From the NCBI GenBank assembly GCA_932521025.1, contig OW051473.1:8370001-8434000 (forward strand): a stretch of DNA of 64,000 nucleotides, written 5' to 3'. Made by a program: the position numbers and the translations under genes. Origin of the DNA: Oscheius onirici (taxonomy: Eukaryota > Nematoda > Chromadorea > Rhabditida > Rhabditidae). Positions 21,045 through 34,500 of this stretch are shown piece after piece; the stretch's first letter is position 1, and each line of letters starts with the position of its first letter. A model generated the notes under the pieces. The model did not search any database. It saw only the letters and a list, made by a program, of their open reading frames with translations, and was not told the origin of the DNA.

Positions 21045-23040
21045 GCTTAAATATATGAGTTGTCAAATAATTTTAGTCACAATGACAAGATTTCCAGTGA
21101 AAAGAGGTATGGAAAGGAGAAAAAACGAATTCGCAAGACTTTTTGCATTAGAAAGTCGAGAAACTGTGTTAAAAGGTGACTTTCAGTTGCAGAGAATAAT
21201 TCCTTACGTTTAAAATATGCGAAAAAATTTGGAAACAAGTAATAACATCGAAGGCGTCTAATCTTTTCATACGCTTGACCCAGCTTTGAACGGGTACGTA
21301 ACTACGTACTAGGGTGCTTACAGGGAGGGAAATTTACAATAAAAAAGATTCTCGGAAACAAAAACAAAGCCAAGGCGGAGGAGAATGCATTTACTAAGTA
21401 CACATTGTACCCGAAAGTCTGTTGGAGAATGGGGAAGAAAAAGCTGACCATTCTGTCTGCTATCTAATCTGGCTGGCTTGCGCAGACTTTTGCTATCCAG
21501 TGTTATTTGCAGGGGCGATAGGGGACCTTCTTGGCATGGGACAGCCTTGAAAGAACGGACTGTTTTATACGGAAACCCCGCCCTGAAAATCACGTGAAAT
21601 TTGAGAGAGGAAGAGCAGCTGTTGTGAACCCCTCCTGGTGGGCTGGACTACAGCAGACGTTTTTGCCAAAAAGCGACGGGGGATGCGGTGCACTTTGCCA
21701 ATCACTCAGCCCCTCTCAGACTGACTGCTATCAGAAGCTGGGAAATGGTTCGATGGTGATATAACTTGGCAAAAAGTGTGAGACAATCAGTTCGGCAGAT
21801 AGTCTTGAGACGAGAAAAAGGAAAAGTATACGACCATGCCTTGATGATGATAAATCGATCACATGGCCCTCGACTTTTGGGCTTTCCGTGTCTATTTCAA
21901 GGTTCGCCCCGACGAACAATTGCCATGATGACAAAACAGACCATAGTAGTGGCTGTGGGGGAAATCAGAGACTGAGCAGAGATTTTAGTAGCCAGACTAA
22001 AAAACGGGTATTTGTCAGCGTGGATCAGTGGAAATCATACGGTTGGATGGGAATTGAACTGGGCACGGACTCTACAAGAAGAAGCAGACGCCACTGATTT
22101 GATTAGGATAATTTGAGATCGGGAATCGATAGGTGCGGGTAGGTGCAAGTTCGTTGTGTCGGTCAGCATTACAACTGGTCAGTTTCTCGAGAAAATGAAT
22201 GAGCGCAAAAAGAGAGTACACTTTTGATTTTTCTGCTGCGGGATGTGTTGCAGCTTTGGAGAAGCGGGATGACTGGATTTTGTCGCCGTTTCCAGGTAAC
22301 ATGAAAAATCCGCATAATCCTTCAAATTAGTATGGATGTTTTTAAGGAGGCTGCCTTTTTCTTCCATCTTCGTCACGTAGGAAGTACACATGTGTGCAGT
22401 TTGTCTAATTCGATTAACCAGAACGTCAACGTGTTCGCCTGTCCAAAAACGTGTCAACGCCAACTCCATGACCTTTACTGCAGACCGTGGCGATCGCAAA
22501 AGACCAATGGCACAGGTTTTCCTAAATGATAGGTATCCCATATTTCTAACATTTCCTTAGAAGAACACTGAAACTAGGGATTAACAGATGCACGTTCAAA
22601 CTGGAAATGTTTTTGCGTTTTCCTCGTTCTACACTCATTTTTCTCAAACTTTACGATTCGTCTTATCTTCAACTGGGGAATCCCTTGAATCTTCCGCCGG
22701 TCACGGGGCTTAGTTGAGGTTAGCTGATAAACACGACATTGAACGGGGAAAAGATAAAGATGTACCCACAGGTGCTCGAACTGTGAACTTTGTACAGTAA
22801 TGAAACAAGTAAATGTCGACTCAGTAAAGGAGAGCAGTTCTGCGCCAGTACAGGCGTTTCCTGTTGAGCCAAGTTAAGTAAACTGTACCGTCTTAGAGAA
22901 AAATGTAGCTTTTTCTGCCGCAGGATAGTACTAGTTTACTGTTTTCTGGGTCGGTTTTGTTATAAAAATGACCCATGGTCTTTCCACAGAATCACCGGAT
23001 GAACAGTGACTAACAGTAATTTAAATCGTTCTGAGAATTG
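21045..23040. other. Gene-free spacer upstream of NAA30 and downstream of the exchanger
   Basis: Nothing recognised. A 120-codon minus-strand frame (22179-22541) lacks homologous features and flanking splice phase support. The left end should hold the NAA30 promoter. Confidence 0.4.
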
Positions 23041-23044
23041 TAAT

Positions 23045-23050
23045 TTTATT
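23045..23050 (-). promoter_or_regulatory. Possible polyadenylation signal of the Na+/Ca2+ exchanger
   Basis: AATAAA on the minus strand about 525 bases beyond the exchanger stop. Plausible but distant. Confidence 0.35.
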
Positions 23051-23574
23051 CAATATATCTTCATCACATTTGACGCAAAAGGCGAAAAACGCACGGTAGC
23101 GCGTACGTGGGGACGAGAACTGAAAACTGAGAGAGAGAATGGGTTCAGGTCTTGAAGAGTGACCGTCTTTGGATGACACGAAAATAGTGGGGGCTTGACT
23201 AGTACAGTAGTTTTGTAGAGCAGGAGGGGATGGGGCAGGTAGTTATGAAAATAAAATAAAAAAGGGGGCACACAACAAACATGTGTCTCGCTAAAAATCT
23301 ACTAGGATATAAATCTCTCTTGATATAGGCACCTTTGGTTGACGTTAACAAGAAAGTCGTGAATGCAGTATTGTGCGCTCAAAGTAACTCGTAGAAAAAG
23401 ACCTAAACGACGTAAAAACCTATCTTGGATATCAAGAGGACAACATAAGACACATTGGAAGAAGAAGGGGATAAGCGAAATGATGTGGAAGAAGAATAAA
23501 TTGGGGGAGGAACCCTTTTTTGGAGAGACCGGGGACTCTGTAGTTGGAGAGAGTCTGTAAGTCTGGCAGAGGAC

Positions 23575-26500
23575 TTAGAATCCACCGATGACGCAGTAGG
23601 CCTCGAGAGCAGAAAGTCCCAAGTAGATGAGCCAGAGGCAGACGAAGAAAGCCGAAGTGGCAATCTAAATGATTTGCTTACGATGCCATTAAAAGCCTGC
23701 ATACCCTGAATGGGAAGGGTCCTCCGAGTTCTCCGCCAATTTTTCTTCTGAGCACGATGACGGTGATGCAGCACACAGCTTCCAGACAGAAGACCATCAC
23801 GGAGAATCCGAGGTTTCCAGGGTCGACGAGGAACCTAAAAATATGAATTTCCATTTGTTATGATCTCCTTACTTGGATCCGTTGATGGCGTGGTAAATGG
23901 CTGCCATGGACCAGGCAATACCGATTCCGAGGAAGACGTTGACGGCATTGGATCCAGTTACGTTTCCGATGGAGTTGTCAGCATACTTGTCTTGAACGGC
24001 AGAAACTTTCGAGGCAAAAGTATCGGGCACGGAGGTTCCGAGGGCGACGAAAGAGATGGCAGTGACGGCATCCTTGAGTCCAACCCAGCAACCGAACTGA
24101 GAGGCCAAGTCTCCGATTAGGGCAGTCAGAACTCCAATCATGAAGATGGAGACGACGAAGCAGGCCCATCCGCCCCAGTAGTCGGTAGGGGGGATGGAAG
24201 CGAAGAGAAGCTTCCATGGGACGGTCAAGATGTGCATGAAATAGTCGAAGCAGCTTGGGGGCTCAGCTTCTCCGGCCTCAGTTCCCTCCTCTCCTTCCTC
24301 TCCCTCGTCATCATCGTCATCTCCAGCGGAGACGGTCAAGGCCTCCATGAACTGTTCCCTCCAGGAGGAAGTTCCCAGCATCAGCTTAGTGTTGGCATTT
24401 TTGATCATGCGGTCGACGATACCCTTAAAGTTAATGTTGTTCTGGACGAACTTATACCAGTTACCTGGAACTCCTTGGACTCGGCAATGGTGATCTGGCA
24501 CTTGGTATGGTCTCCAAGACGAGGCTTACCGAGCTCGGCAATCTCGAGTTGGTCTTGGGTAAGTCCACGAAGAGCGGGCTCATCTTCTCCTAAAAGAATC
24601 AAAATTAGTCTAGTTTTGGATGCGAACAATGTGACACCTTTACGGATATTTTCTAACCGGTTATCTAAGCGTTAACATTTCCTCAAAGGTTGCTTTTTTC
24701 GTTTTTATTTTCAGGCACCAAAAATTATCAACCTCTTGGAGAGTAGCGTGAACGGTGTCACATTGCCCGAATATGAAAAACGTGAAACATGAACTTAATA
24801 CTGAATCGTCATGACCTGTTAAAACGTATTATAAAAGTTAAAAGAAAAATAATGTAGAATTTGGTGGTGAGGCAAACTGAGGAGAAGCATACGACAAGAT
24901 TACGACAATGCGAGGGACAAGAGAGCATGCTAGGGAACCTTTCATGCCGGCGATCCATGATCCAAGCCTGTTGCGGAAACGTTTGTTGAGGTTTGGAGAG
25001 GCGGAAACCGCTCGTCCCGAAGGATCAGCCGATAGGAGACTCGGACTCGGTCCTCCCGGACTACGGCTGCGTGTGGTGCGGGGAGCTAAAAGTGGAAAGG
25101 TTCACGTGCTGGTGTATGGGTACAAAGGTGCACAAAGGAATTTTGGCCTTTAAAGCATCGAATCTTTCTACCTATTGAAAATAAAAACATGCAATCGTAG
25201 TAACCTGCGTCAGTGCTATCTTTAGAGTCAGAGGCGACGGAAGCGGCTCTCTTCTGCTCCATTCTTCGTTGGAAGCGCTCCTGCACCTTCGTCAGATCTG
25301 ACAAACACGACACGATTAAAAGCCAGTATGGCAGAAAGAAGAAATTGAAACGTTACTGTGATAAAGATGATAGGATAGAGTAGTCACCCACCCTCTTCTT
25401 TTTAGATATAAAGGTGTTCGCGCCAATTTTTAAGTGAAGATGCTTTTAAATAGTGCGTGTTTTCTCCCAAATAGCAGTGATTGGTTTTAGTTTTCTCTTT
25501 TTTCTTCGTGCCTCTCTCACCATTCATCTTCTTCGCCCAGATGGGAGCATCCATCTCGATGAAGAAGTAGTCAGATCGCTCGTACTGCTCAGTATCGATG
25601 ATTCCAAGCTCGATGAAGGCTCTGAACATTTCATATTTCTTTCTCTGCTAGCTTCCTACTCAGTCTGGTTGTCGTCGAAGACAATCTCTCCCTCCTTAGC
25701 TTCGAAGTGCTTATCTCCTTGGGCGGTTCCCTCAATGGTTCTGGAAGTAAGCGATACATTAGAATCTTTTAAGTTTACCTGAAAGGAATGATGACCTTTC
25801 CTCTGCATCCAGAGTGTCGCTGGACGCGGAGCTGGAGATGTCCGCAGCTTTCGATGACTTTGAAGTGATCGTGTTCGAAGGAGAAAACTCCAGCATGGTC
25901 ATCGTCAAGAATCATGATGGTGGCAGTGGCGGGCATTTCGAGCTGGGCGACAGGGAGTCCTCCAATGCGAGAGGGGTCGAGGATAAGACCGTCCTTGGTG
26001 CGTACACGGAGATTCTTCAAATGGAGGTAGAAGTGCTCGTCCTCTTCAAAGACATCGTCGTCAACAATCTCAATGCTGATCTTCTGAAAGACATTTTGGT
26101 TAGACAGAAAAAGTTAAAGTTACCTGGTGTCTGTCCTCAGGGTAGAAGGTAAGAGTTCCTTTGACTGGGATATAATCGGATCCAGAGTTGGCAGTACCGT
26201 CCTCAGTGTAGTAGTCAACCATGACTGTAAGTCCGTCAGGTCCTCCATCTCTGGAAAACTACCGTAGCCCAAAGGTTAGCGACGCGAATACCTTCCAACA
26301 ACGACATCAAAAGTTCCAACATTTTCCAAAACGGTGTAGTGAGCAGGGTCGAAGAAGATCTTGCAAGTGTTCTCACGGGCTTGCTTCTCCTGGGCCTGCA
26401 GCAGCTGAAAAAGTTAGCTTGGGGTCCACGTCGCAGGTTAGTTCACGGCAAAAAGGCTTTGTAATTTGTCTCGTTTTAAAACAGAATTGCGTAACATGCT

Positions 26501-28524
26501 CCTCTACAAGTGTGCTTATTAACTTTTGAAAAAAAACAATTATAAAAGCTTGAGAAGTCTGCTGCAGTACACATACTTTTCGAGAGGAGCAGAACTCACG
26601 GTGTCAACAGTCTTGTTGTGCTCCTTGTCGATTCTCTTTTTGACAATATCTCCTCCTCCGATCAGACGGCGAGTAGCCTGGACACGGTAGAAGGCACGAG
26701 ACTTGGGTCCCCTAAAACAGAATCCTATAGATCAATCTTATCGACTTCTGCACTTGCGACGAGCCAATATTTGTTTGTTATCATTAAACTTGACGCTTTG
26801 CCGCTGAGCTTTTTTTTTTCACTTTGCTGGCTAGTGGGTGAAAATTTCGACCTTCAAAAGAGCCTACCTGTTGATCATTTCGTATTCGGCCTGTTTCTGA
26901 AGATCGATCGGGCTAACATGGGGATTCTTCTTGCGGATCTCTCTCATCAGTTCAATGAACTCCTGACGATGCTCCTCGAAAGCCTTGACGGCGGGGTCGA
27001 TGCTATCCTAAAACTATAGATTAAAGCTGTAAAACAACATAGTTTAAGCTTTTGTAGTGCACAATTGAAGCATGTTCTTAAAGCTCGTATCTTTCACAAA
27101 ACTGTGTTATATGAGAACCACACACTTTCAATAATAAAAGCATGTATGACCTGTGCTGGAGAGAAGGTTTTCACAATCTAGAAAACGATTGGTGTTTAAA
27201 CAAAAAATAAACATAATATTTGTTTCTGACCGTCACCGCGGCAGAATGGTGCTGTTATAGAGAGAGTGGAAGTACAGAAGTGTGCTTCATGCTAGAGAGA
27301 AAGAGAGCCTTTGATAGAAAAAGGCAGAGGCAGCACCATTCTACCTTGGTGAAATCATTATATGCCTGAGGAAGTCCGTTGCTTTCGAGCATTTTGAGCT
27401 CCTCTCCTTCGGTGGCGATCATTCCGTGCGATCCACGACGGTAGCGGCGGGGAAGGAAGCGGGTCTAAAAACGTTGTTTTGGCAAAAATTTATCAACAAA
27501 CCTGGATGATCTTGATGTCAGCGATCCAGGCAGTGACGACGGTCAGAGGGAAAAAGAGGAAAGTTAAAACTCCCTCCCAAATCTCAATCTCTCCGGGGGA
27601 GAAGATAGCCAGGATGGCGTAGAGCCAGATGTAGGCAAAGATGGACCTAAAAAGTTTTGTTAACACATTTTTCAGAAACTTTCAGTACATTTTAAAGAAT
27701 TACTTACCAAGAAGCAGTGACGAAGAAGACATCCAAGTGCTTCTGACGACGGACCTCACCGGCTGGGATGACCATGACACAGATGGCGATAATCATGAAA
27801 AGATTGAAAGCAGCCGAACCGACGATGGTGTTCGGTCCGAGATCTCCGGCCTCGAATCCCTTGGCAAAGACTTCAATAATGGAGAGGAGAATTTCGGGTG
27901 CGGAGGAACCCAGAGCCATGAGAGTCAGATTGGAGACGGTGTCGTTCCATATCCTGACTTGAACTTCGACTGGGTCCAATCCTGGTCTCTTGACGACAAT
28001 GGTACGTTCCTGACTGAAATTTTTTAAGTTGAGTATAAAAGCGTTGGTGTTTACCTGGTGATGACTTCAATACTGCTCATGAAACGATCGGCAACGATCG
28101 AGACTCCCAAGAAACAGTAGCCAATAACGAAGAAGTAGATGATACCGCGAACAAGTCGGTCATGGGAAGTCAGGTCAAGGAATGGTCGCCTGAAAATCAG
28201 ACATATGAAACCATTCAACTTTTGGTCTGGCCGTCTGTTCCCCCGTTACTCAAGAGATAATCTCTGTGCGTCATCTTTGTTCTCTTTACTCAAAATGTAG
28301 CAATATCGGAGGAGTGAACGCACTTTGCATCCGGATCGGAACACCCCATGAAACTTGACACCACCAACAGAGAGGATTTGAGTAAAAATGTACCAGATCG
28401 GAACTATGAGACCGTCAACACAGTTCTTGGTGGCATCGGCTGCAGAACAGTTTGAGCCTGCAGACACCACGTCGAGGGCCACAAGGGCGACCGCGGCCAC
28501 CAGCCACGGACCAAGTCGAGTCAT
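23575..28524 (-). CDS. ncx: Na+/Ca2+ exchanger (NCX/Calx, SLC8 family)
   Basis: Exons: 28394-28524, 28055-28189, 27708-28013, 27502-27646, 27345-27464, optional 27151-27177, 26868-27007, 26600-26711, 26292-26404, 26124-26250, 25779-26083, 25660-25740, 25521-25621, 25205-25297, 24465-24589, 23873-24423, 23705-23834 and 23575-23664; 943 residues with the 27-nt exon. A signal peptide leads into the N-terminal membrane bundle with alpha-1 motif GSSAPEILLS (about 124-133). A large cytosolic loop follows with two Calx-beta domains (about 384-515 and 516-640; junction DDDHAGVFSFE), including the acidic calcium-binding stretches DDDVFEEDEH and DDNQTE. The C-terminal bundle has alpha-2 motif GTSVPDTFASK (about 816-826). 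The protein exports Ca2+ across the plasma membrane in exchange for Na+; the loop senses Ca2+. ttttcag lies seven bases before ATG. Two candidate cassette exons lie in loop-coding introns. Confidence 0.96.
24939..25085 (-). other. Candidate 147-nt cassette exon in the exchanger loop
   Basis: Inside the intron between exons 25205-25297 and 24465-24589, the minus strand has the acceptor ccacttttag followed by 49 open codons that accept phase 1 and can leave in phase 1 at ATGAAAG|gttccc. The encoded segment is Ser/Pro/Arg-rich (APRTTRSRSPGGPSPSLL, ending LGSWIAGMK). Length, phase and location in the alternatively spliced loop favour a real optional exon. The donor is weak. Confidence 0.4.
27151..27177 (-). 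other. Candidate 27-nt microexon of the exchanger
   Basis: On the minus strand gttttctag precedes ATTGTGAAAACC and CCAGCACAG precedes gtcata; the 27 bases encode IVKTFSPAQ in phase 0 between exons ending NDFTK and beginning DSIDPAV. The surrounding intron is 337 nt, long for this genome. Confidence 0.5.
27241..27344 (-). promoter_or_regulatory. RNA hairpin across an exchanger 5' splice site
   Basis: The donor of exon 27345-27464 starts GTAGAATGGTGCTG (27344-27331, minus). It is complementary to CAGCACCATTCTGC at 27254-27241, 14 pairs with one G-U, extended by the last exon base, with a 76-base loop. The stem would bury the 5' splice site just upstream of the candidate microexon. Confidence 0.6.
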
Positions 28525-31500
28525 CCGCCTGCTGAAAATCTTGACTTTTCGTCTATACAACTGAAATAAAGAAGAAGTAAAGAAGACCGAGTGACTAACA
28601 ATAAAGTTGTTGGCAACAGTCCAGGTACTGATGTGTTAGAGAATAGTGGCTGTGCAAACAGCGGATTGTCGCCGCGCGGTTGGTTTTCAAAGTCGAAAGG
28701 AAACTCTCTGCCGGCACATAATATGACAGTAATAAGGGTCATTTGGAAAAAGTTTGTTTGTTCAAAGGGGAAAAGCTCTGCAAGACGCCAGAAATCTACA
28801 GTGTACAAGAGTTGGGATGTCGGGAAACACATCGTACTCTTCTTCGGCGCTTTACGTGAAGTGGCAGCTCTAGCTGGCAAGGGATGAGTAGGTGGACAAT
28901 GGGGTCGGTAAACAAGTCGGTCTCTTCGTCGTCGTCTGTCTCGAAACTTCCAGCCAAAATCGCTAATTGCCATCTGCTTCTCGACTCATTGTCATGGTGC
29001 GAGCAAAAAGAAGACATAGGATACATTTTGAATTTTTAATGCTTTGTGGGCACCGCAAGCCACACCTGAGACTGAGAAAGTTTGCAGTTTTCGCACGCCT
29101 TCGGAAACTTTTACGCTGTCGGAAACGGAGAACAAAGTGTAGCAAAAAGTTGCCATTTCGAGAAATTAACAAAAGTTTTTAGCAAACAAACAAACTAAGA
29201 CCCAATAATGTTCAAATTAAGGTTTCCTGATAAATATTGATTAAAAACTCGTGGAAACTTTCGGATAGCAGAGAATGTGGGCAAAGGATGTGAGTGGATG
29301 AGCTTGGTAGCGCCAGGAGTGCGCGGCTTACAGAGAACAAACACACATCCCGCCGAGGTCTCATCTCGAGATGGCACATTCAGATGAGTACCGAAAATGC
29401 CCTCGCTCTGGGTGTGCATTAGGCTCCGTCCATTTTCTTTTCTACTAATTTCAGATGTGGAGCTCTCTAAATTACACGTTAAAATTGGAAAGTCGCTCTC
29501 TGTCTCTGTCTGAAATGCTCGCCAAAATGAGGATAGCTTTTGCATGACCACAAGAAAATAGTTTACGACTGACGGAAATTACGAGGGCGAAAATGGTTCG
29601 CAGAGAAAGTATTTGCAGTTTCCTGTTTTTGGGCAAATGATTCATTTGCGACTTCCCGGAAATTATCAAAACTTGAACCTGTTCCGTGATATCTAAGGGT
29701 CTCTTCCTCTAGAATATGCTAGCTCTAAGCTATGAATAAATGCTGTTGCCTCGAAAGTGATGTCAAGGCAAAAACGTCTTAAGCGTAAATCTGAAACGTA
29801 ACTGGCACACTAATATGTTAACTGTAGTAGAACCTAAGTTAGAGGGCGTCGCCGTCGGCAGCAGCACGGCGAGTGGCGGCGCTGTGGCGCAACGGCGGAC
29901 GGCATTTGACACTCGACTGGAGAGCTACTGACGACATGGCGAACAAGTAGTCCAAACACAAGAAGCACTGTAGCGCTCGGCGGCGAACATCGATCTCAAA
30001 ACTACTTCACATTTTCTGGTAGTTACATCGTGGTCGTCGAGCATGCTAGAGCGTATTCGGGCGACTCTTCTTTCTGCAAATCCTTGCAGTGAAAAAAGTG
30101 AGACATTGTTCTCGCATAAACGCAGCTGTGGTTTTATAGTGTCGCGAGGGATATCAAAAGGTGCCAGCTTGAGCAAATGCTACTCTTCTCTTTTCATGCC
30201 CAAAATCACCTCTCGTTGCTGCTGGAAGGAGGATAAAAACAATAGTCCGACACTCGAAAAGAAGTATGTTTTGACTGACTAGAAGTTGTCGAGACGAGTC
30301 ACAGGATAGGGTCCAGAAATTTCTGTTGGAAAAACAATGGAGAGGATTTTGGAAGCACCGGCAGCACATCTGGCAAGAATATAAACATGACCGCAGGTGA
30401 CTCAAAATAGTGGTCGTTTGAAAAACAAACTGAACCATAAATCGTATCAGGCTAAAGCAGAACAACAATATTATTGGGATAACTAGAAAATTCAAATACG
30501 TAAAGGCCATTTAAACCGTGGGATTTGAAAATGTTAATATATATGCCTGAAATCAGGTTTTCAGCGAGAAATCGGCAATTTTTGGCCGGATGTAAACTGT
30601 TTCCAAAATACGCTCCAAATGCAAAAAGCTTGCGCAAAACTGTGCGTTCACTGGATTTTCTGTGAAAAATCGCATATCAAAAAGATGTGGTTTGACTCAT
30701 CTTGGAAAAAGAATACACAAAAATTGCTGAAATATATAAGGGAGACCAGAAAGTTTTCAATGTGTTTCTGTTATTGTCTTTACAAAAAACTAAACATTAA
30801 ACAACTCGAAAGAACTTAATTGTAGGATTAACGCCAAACAGAGATGGTGATCAATATCTAAACATAAAACGGAGATTCGACGGATTTCAAAAATAGGCTG
30901 GCGATTATCGTCATCGCAAAAAACCGGTACCGATTTTTAAAGGGCAAACTTTTTACCTATCTTTTCTGCAAAATACTTTCCATAATGCTATCGCTTGTAG
31001 ACACTAAGTAGTGAGGTGAAAGAGCGTTGTAAGGCTCGAGAACGAGGACGTGAGTACCGAAAAAGTGGATAATCGAGAGGAAGAGCTGCCGCTGTTAATC
31101 ACCTAAAAGAAACAGCCGCGCCTGGATTCGAGTGAGAGAGGAGATCCACAACTTTTATTGCACTGAAACACCTGAGGGCAGAATGACAGGCAGCTCAATA
31201 AATGGGTACAAGAGACGCTTAATTGCCATGAGAAATGACTAAGAATTCATCACGATTGCATGTTTATACTGGCTGGATATAGTCCTCGCTGTCCACATGT
31301 GGACCAGCTATTAGAAGGATAATAATGTGATTCACGACACACACAGGGCATTCCCCTCGCCATGAAATCGGAGCCCCATATTTTTCGAACATATAGGCCC
31401 CATATATCAAAAGTGACATTCGGAAGGAAGAAGACGTCGGGCATTTTTACGTCGATTTCCGTGGAAACCCAATCGGTTCGGTGTCCGCACTCTAATGGCC

Positions 31501-34500
31501 CGTTTCGGCCCTCATATAAAGAGCCACCAAAAAGCAAATCACCAAAAAAGAAGAAAAGCCCAAAGAGCTCTAACTTATTACAATGTTTCTTTGTTGGCTC
31601 TTTCTCTCGGGGAAAGCATGGCGCAGAGATAATCATTGTTGTGGAACCTCGTGCGAAATGATCGTCGCTGTAAAGCGGAAGGGTCCCATGTCCCGATATC
31701 AATAAAAGAGAAACTTAGGGAAAGAGACCCATTTTAACGTTTAGAGCCTGGATTTCTAAACTGAGATATTCTGAGAACGAGCTGTAGGCGGAAGAGTACC
31801 CGAAGAATTCGCGCAGCACTCTACTCTTGAGTGTCAACGGCAAATGTTACAGGTCGGGACTCTGCTGGTTCACATCGTCCTCGATGGCACACGAGGGACA
31901 AGCAAAAAGGAGAACCAACTGCTTGGTAAAAAGAGAACCCGGTTTCACAGATTTCCCATGTTTCAGCGTGCCTCCCCTCACATGCAGAGAGGTAAGAGAT
32001 ATCTAGAGAAACAGATTTTGAAAAGGAGAAAAAATTTAGGCAGTGAAAGCAAAAGAATGGTAAAAACATGTTCAGAATACAAAATTCTTTAGAGGAGTGT
32101 CGGATTAAGATGTGTGAAAAATCATGAAGACAATCATGGTCATTCCAGAGGTGTTCGTATTTAGTTGCGCGTGTAATGTGTGACGGGTAGCTGGCGGCTC
32201 CGTGTGTAAAAGCAACGGAGCCACGAAACAGATGCACTGCCCGGAGAGGACACCGGACAGCCGTGTCCCTGGACCAGCGAAACCGAGAGCAGGAGACAGT
32301 CAGCTTCCTCCTTCCCACCACGTTCTTTTGGCTGAGCAACAACCAGTACTATTTCAGCTATTTCGGGTGACGTACTGTGGGGGTTAGTTTGCAGAAAAAG
32401 TAATGAGCCGCTTAACGGGTTTAGTTTCGGGTCGCTGAGAGAGCAAAGCGGGTCGGTCTCAATTATTTGCGGGTTGACTGTTTGCGCAGACGTGTGGGTT
32501 TCAAAAAGTGAGGAGGAAAGGATATGAGGGATCACTGGATTTCTCACATGAAAAAAGAGCAAATCTTGCACTCTTTTCGCGCAATTTTTGGGTGCAGAAA
32601 TTTGCTACAAAATAATTTGGAATCAAGATATAAACTTAAAACAAACTGTAACAAAAATAGATTCAAAATGAACAGTGTGTGCAATCGGGTTTGCTCTGGC
32701 GTAAATTACTAATAAAATTCACCTAAACTTTCACTATTTACCGCATGGAGAAACTTGTTTGCAGGTTTGCAATAAAAAAGAAAGTACAATATTCAACTAA
32801 AGATAAACGGGGGAAACCGCAATTCAATTGTTGGTGTGAATAGGCATTCTCCAGATCAAAGCACCCGCTCTGCGACTTCATCTTTAAAAGCGTCGCGTGG
32901 AGTTGCAAATGAAGCTCTTTTGCAAATTTTTGCAATTTGATCCAATTGACTCCCTGTGACCCGGTAAGTGAGTGGCCCTAATCGTTCTAATGCCGTCGCA
33001 CTCGCATGTTTTCTCTGTAGCAAGACACTCAAGTGTCGTTGCGCACTGCCGCTTGACTACGCGTTGCGCAAACACTCGCCGAGGGCAGAGTTGAAGCCCA
33101 ACTACCAGAAAGAGACTGGGAACAGGCAGCTACAAGGAGACGAAAAAAGAGCTGGTAAGAGGCTAATCAACAAAGCAGAGAGCGTGGCGTGAATGGAAGA
33201 AGTGTCAACTCCCATGGGGATGTGGTGCATATGAGATTAGATGGCACTTTTTGATGTTTCAAGAAGAAGAATAGAAGTCACCGGGCCTCTTTTCTCTCTC
33301 TGTCGATTGTCCCTGGTCCCCCTCTCCCGCTTTTGGGGGCCCAAATTCCCAGAGGTCTCCAATTGCGAAAAGATCGCATTAGTAACAACAACGTGTGCTC
33401 CTGGCCTGCACCACTAATGGCCACGTCTAATCAGCGCACTTTGAAGAGGCTTCGGATCTCTACTCTGCCCCCCCCCCCGCCGTTTTAGGCAAAAGCAAAT
33501 AAAGAGCGTCATAAAGATGACCAATACGTCCGGCAAGATAATTTGCTTACATACTCTGTGGCTCATAACTCATAGGAAGGTAGGTCTGAATCCTGGAGAG
33601 CATGCTAATGGGCGACAAAAGACCACCGAGAGCTGAGTGAAAATAACAAAGAGACACGACATGAGACACAATTTGACGAAGATTGGAAATTTTCGGAGAA
33701 CAGATGCACGAGATTCCTCAATATTTGTGCACAGCCATAATGGGGTGATTCACGACAGCTGTTCACCAAATTCTACATGGATTTCTTGAGAAAAAGTGGG
33801 AAAACGGAGTTCAACCGAGCTGCGTAATAATTGTGTTTGAAGCGCACGAGCGACTTTTGGACGTCCAGAAGGAACACACTTTTAAAGACCTGACATCTGC
33901 CCGCGACAAGATATGATACTTGGAACACGGGAGAGAGGATAATAGATGCCCTCGAACACAATCTCCTATCTGAACCTGTGGGCGGATATGAACAGAGACA
34001 GATGGCTATGTAGCTCGCATGAATTTTCGTGAGGGCTTCCCAGGAGGCATTTTGATGGATTTCTACTAGTTTGTCAGCTGGAAAAGAGAGAGAAAGCACA
34101 TCTTTCAATTGAGACATGCTGCTGACAGTTTGACTTCTGGGCTGCCTAAAACTTGAGAGAAAAACAACACGATTGCTTTTGAATTGTGCGGTGAAACAAC
34201 CGACAGCTGGAGGATCGCGTTTCAATGTGGTACGGGACACGCAAAACCAGTGACGACCACACACGTTTTGACAGATGTGAAGGCTTACTTAAAACTACGG
34301 CAGCATGCAAAATGAAAAGCTTGATTTTTGCCCTAAGAGAGGACCAGTTCCGAAAATTTCGAGAGGTTATTGGAGCAGTTAATTCGGGAAAGGAGCTAAG
34401 TGAAGCGGATCGGAATGGCTCTGTGCCCGAAAAAAAACACGAAAAGTGGAAGTGTGCGAAGTACCGGAAAGTTCAAAGAGCACGGGAAAACCGCGACCGG

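Noticed and set aside
22179-22541. 120-codon minus-strand frame
   Set aside because: No recognisable family and no acceptor or donor with consistent phase.
23860-24675. Plus-strand open frames opposite the exchanger
   Set aside because: They are antisense shadows of confirmed Na+/Ca2+ exchanger exons.
29870-29935. Possible tRNA-Arg gene (GTGGCGCAACGG)
   Set aside because: Only the D-arm region matches; there is no B box or acceptor stem.
31250-32342. Minus-strand frames of 150 and 173 codons
   Set aside because: No conserved motif and no neighbouring exons; most likely chance.
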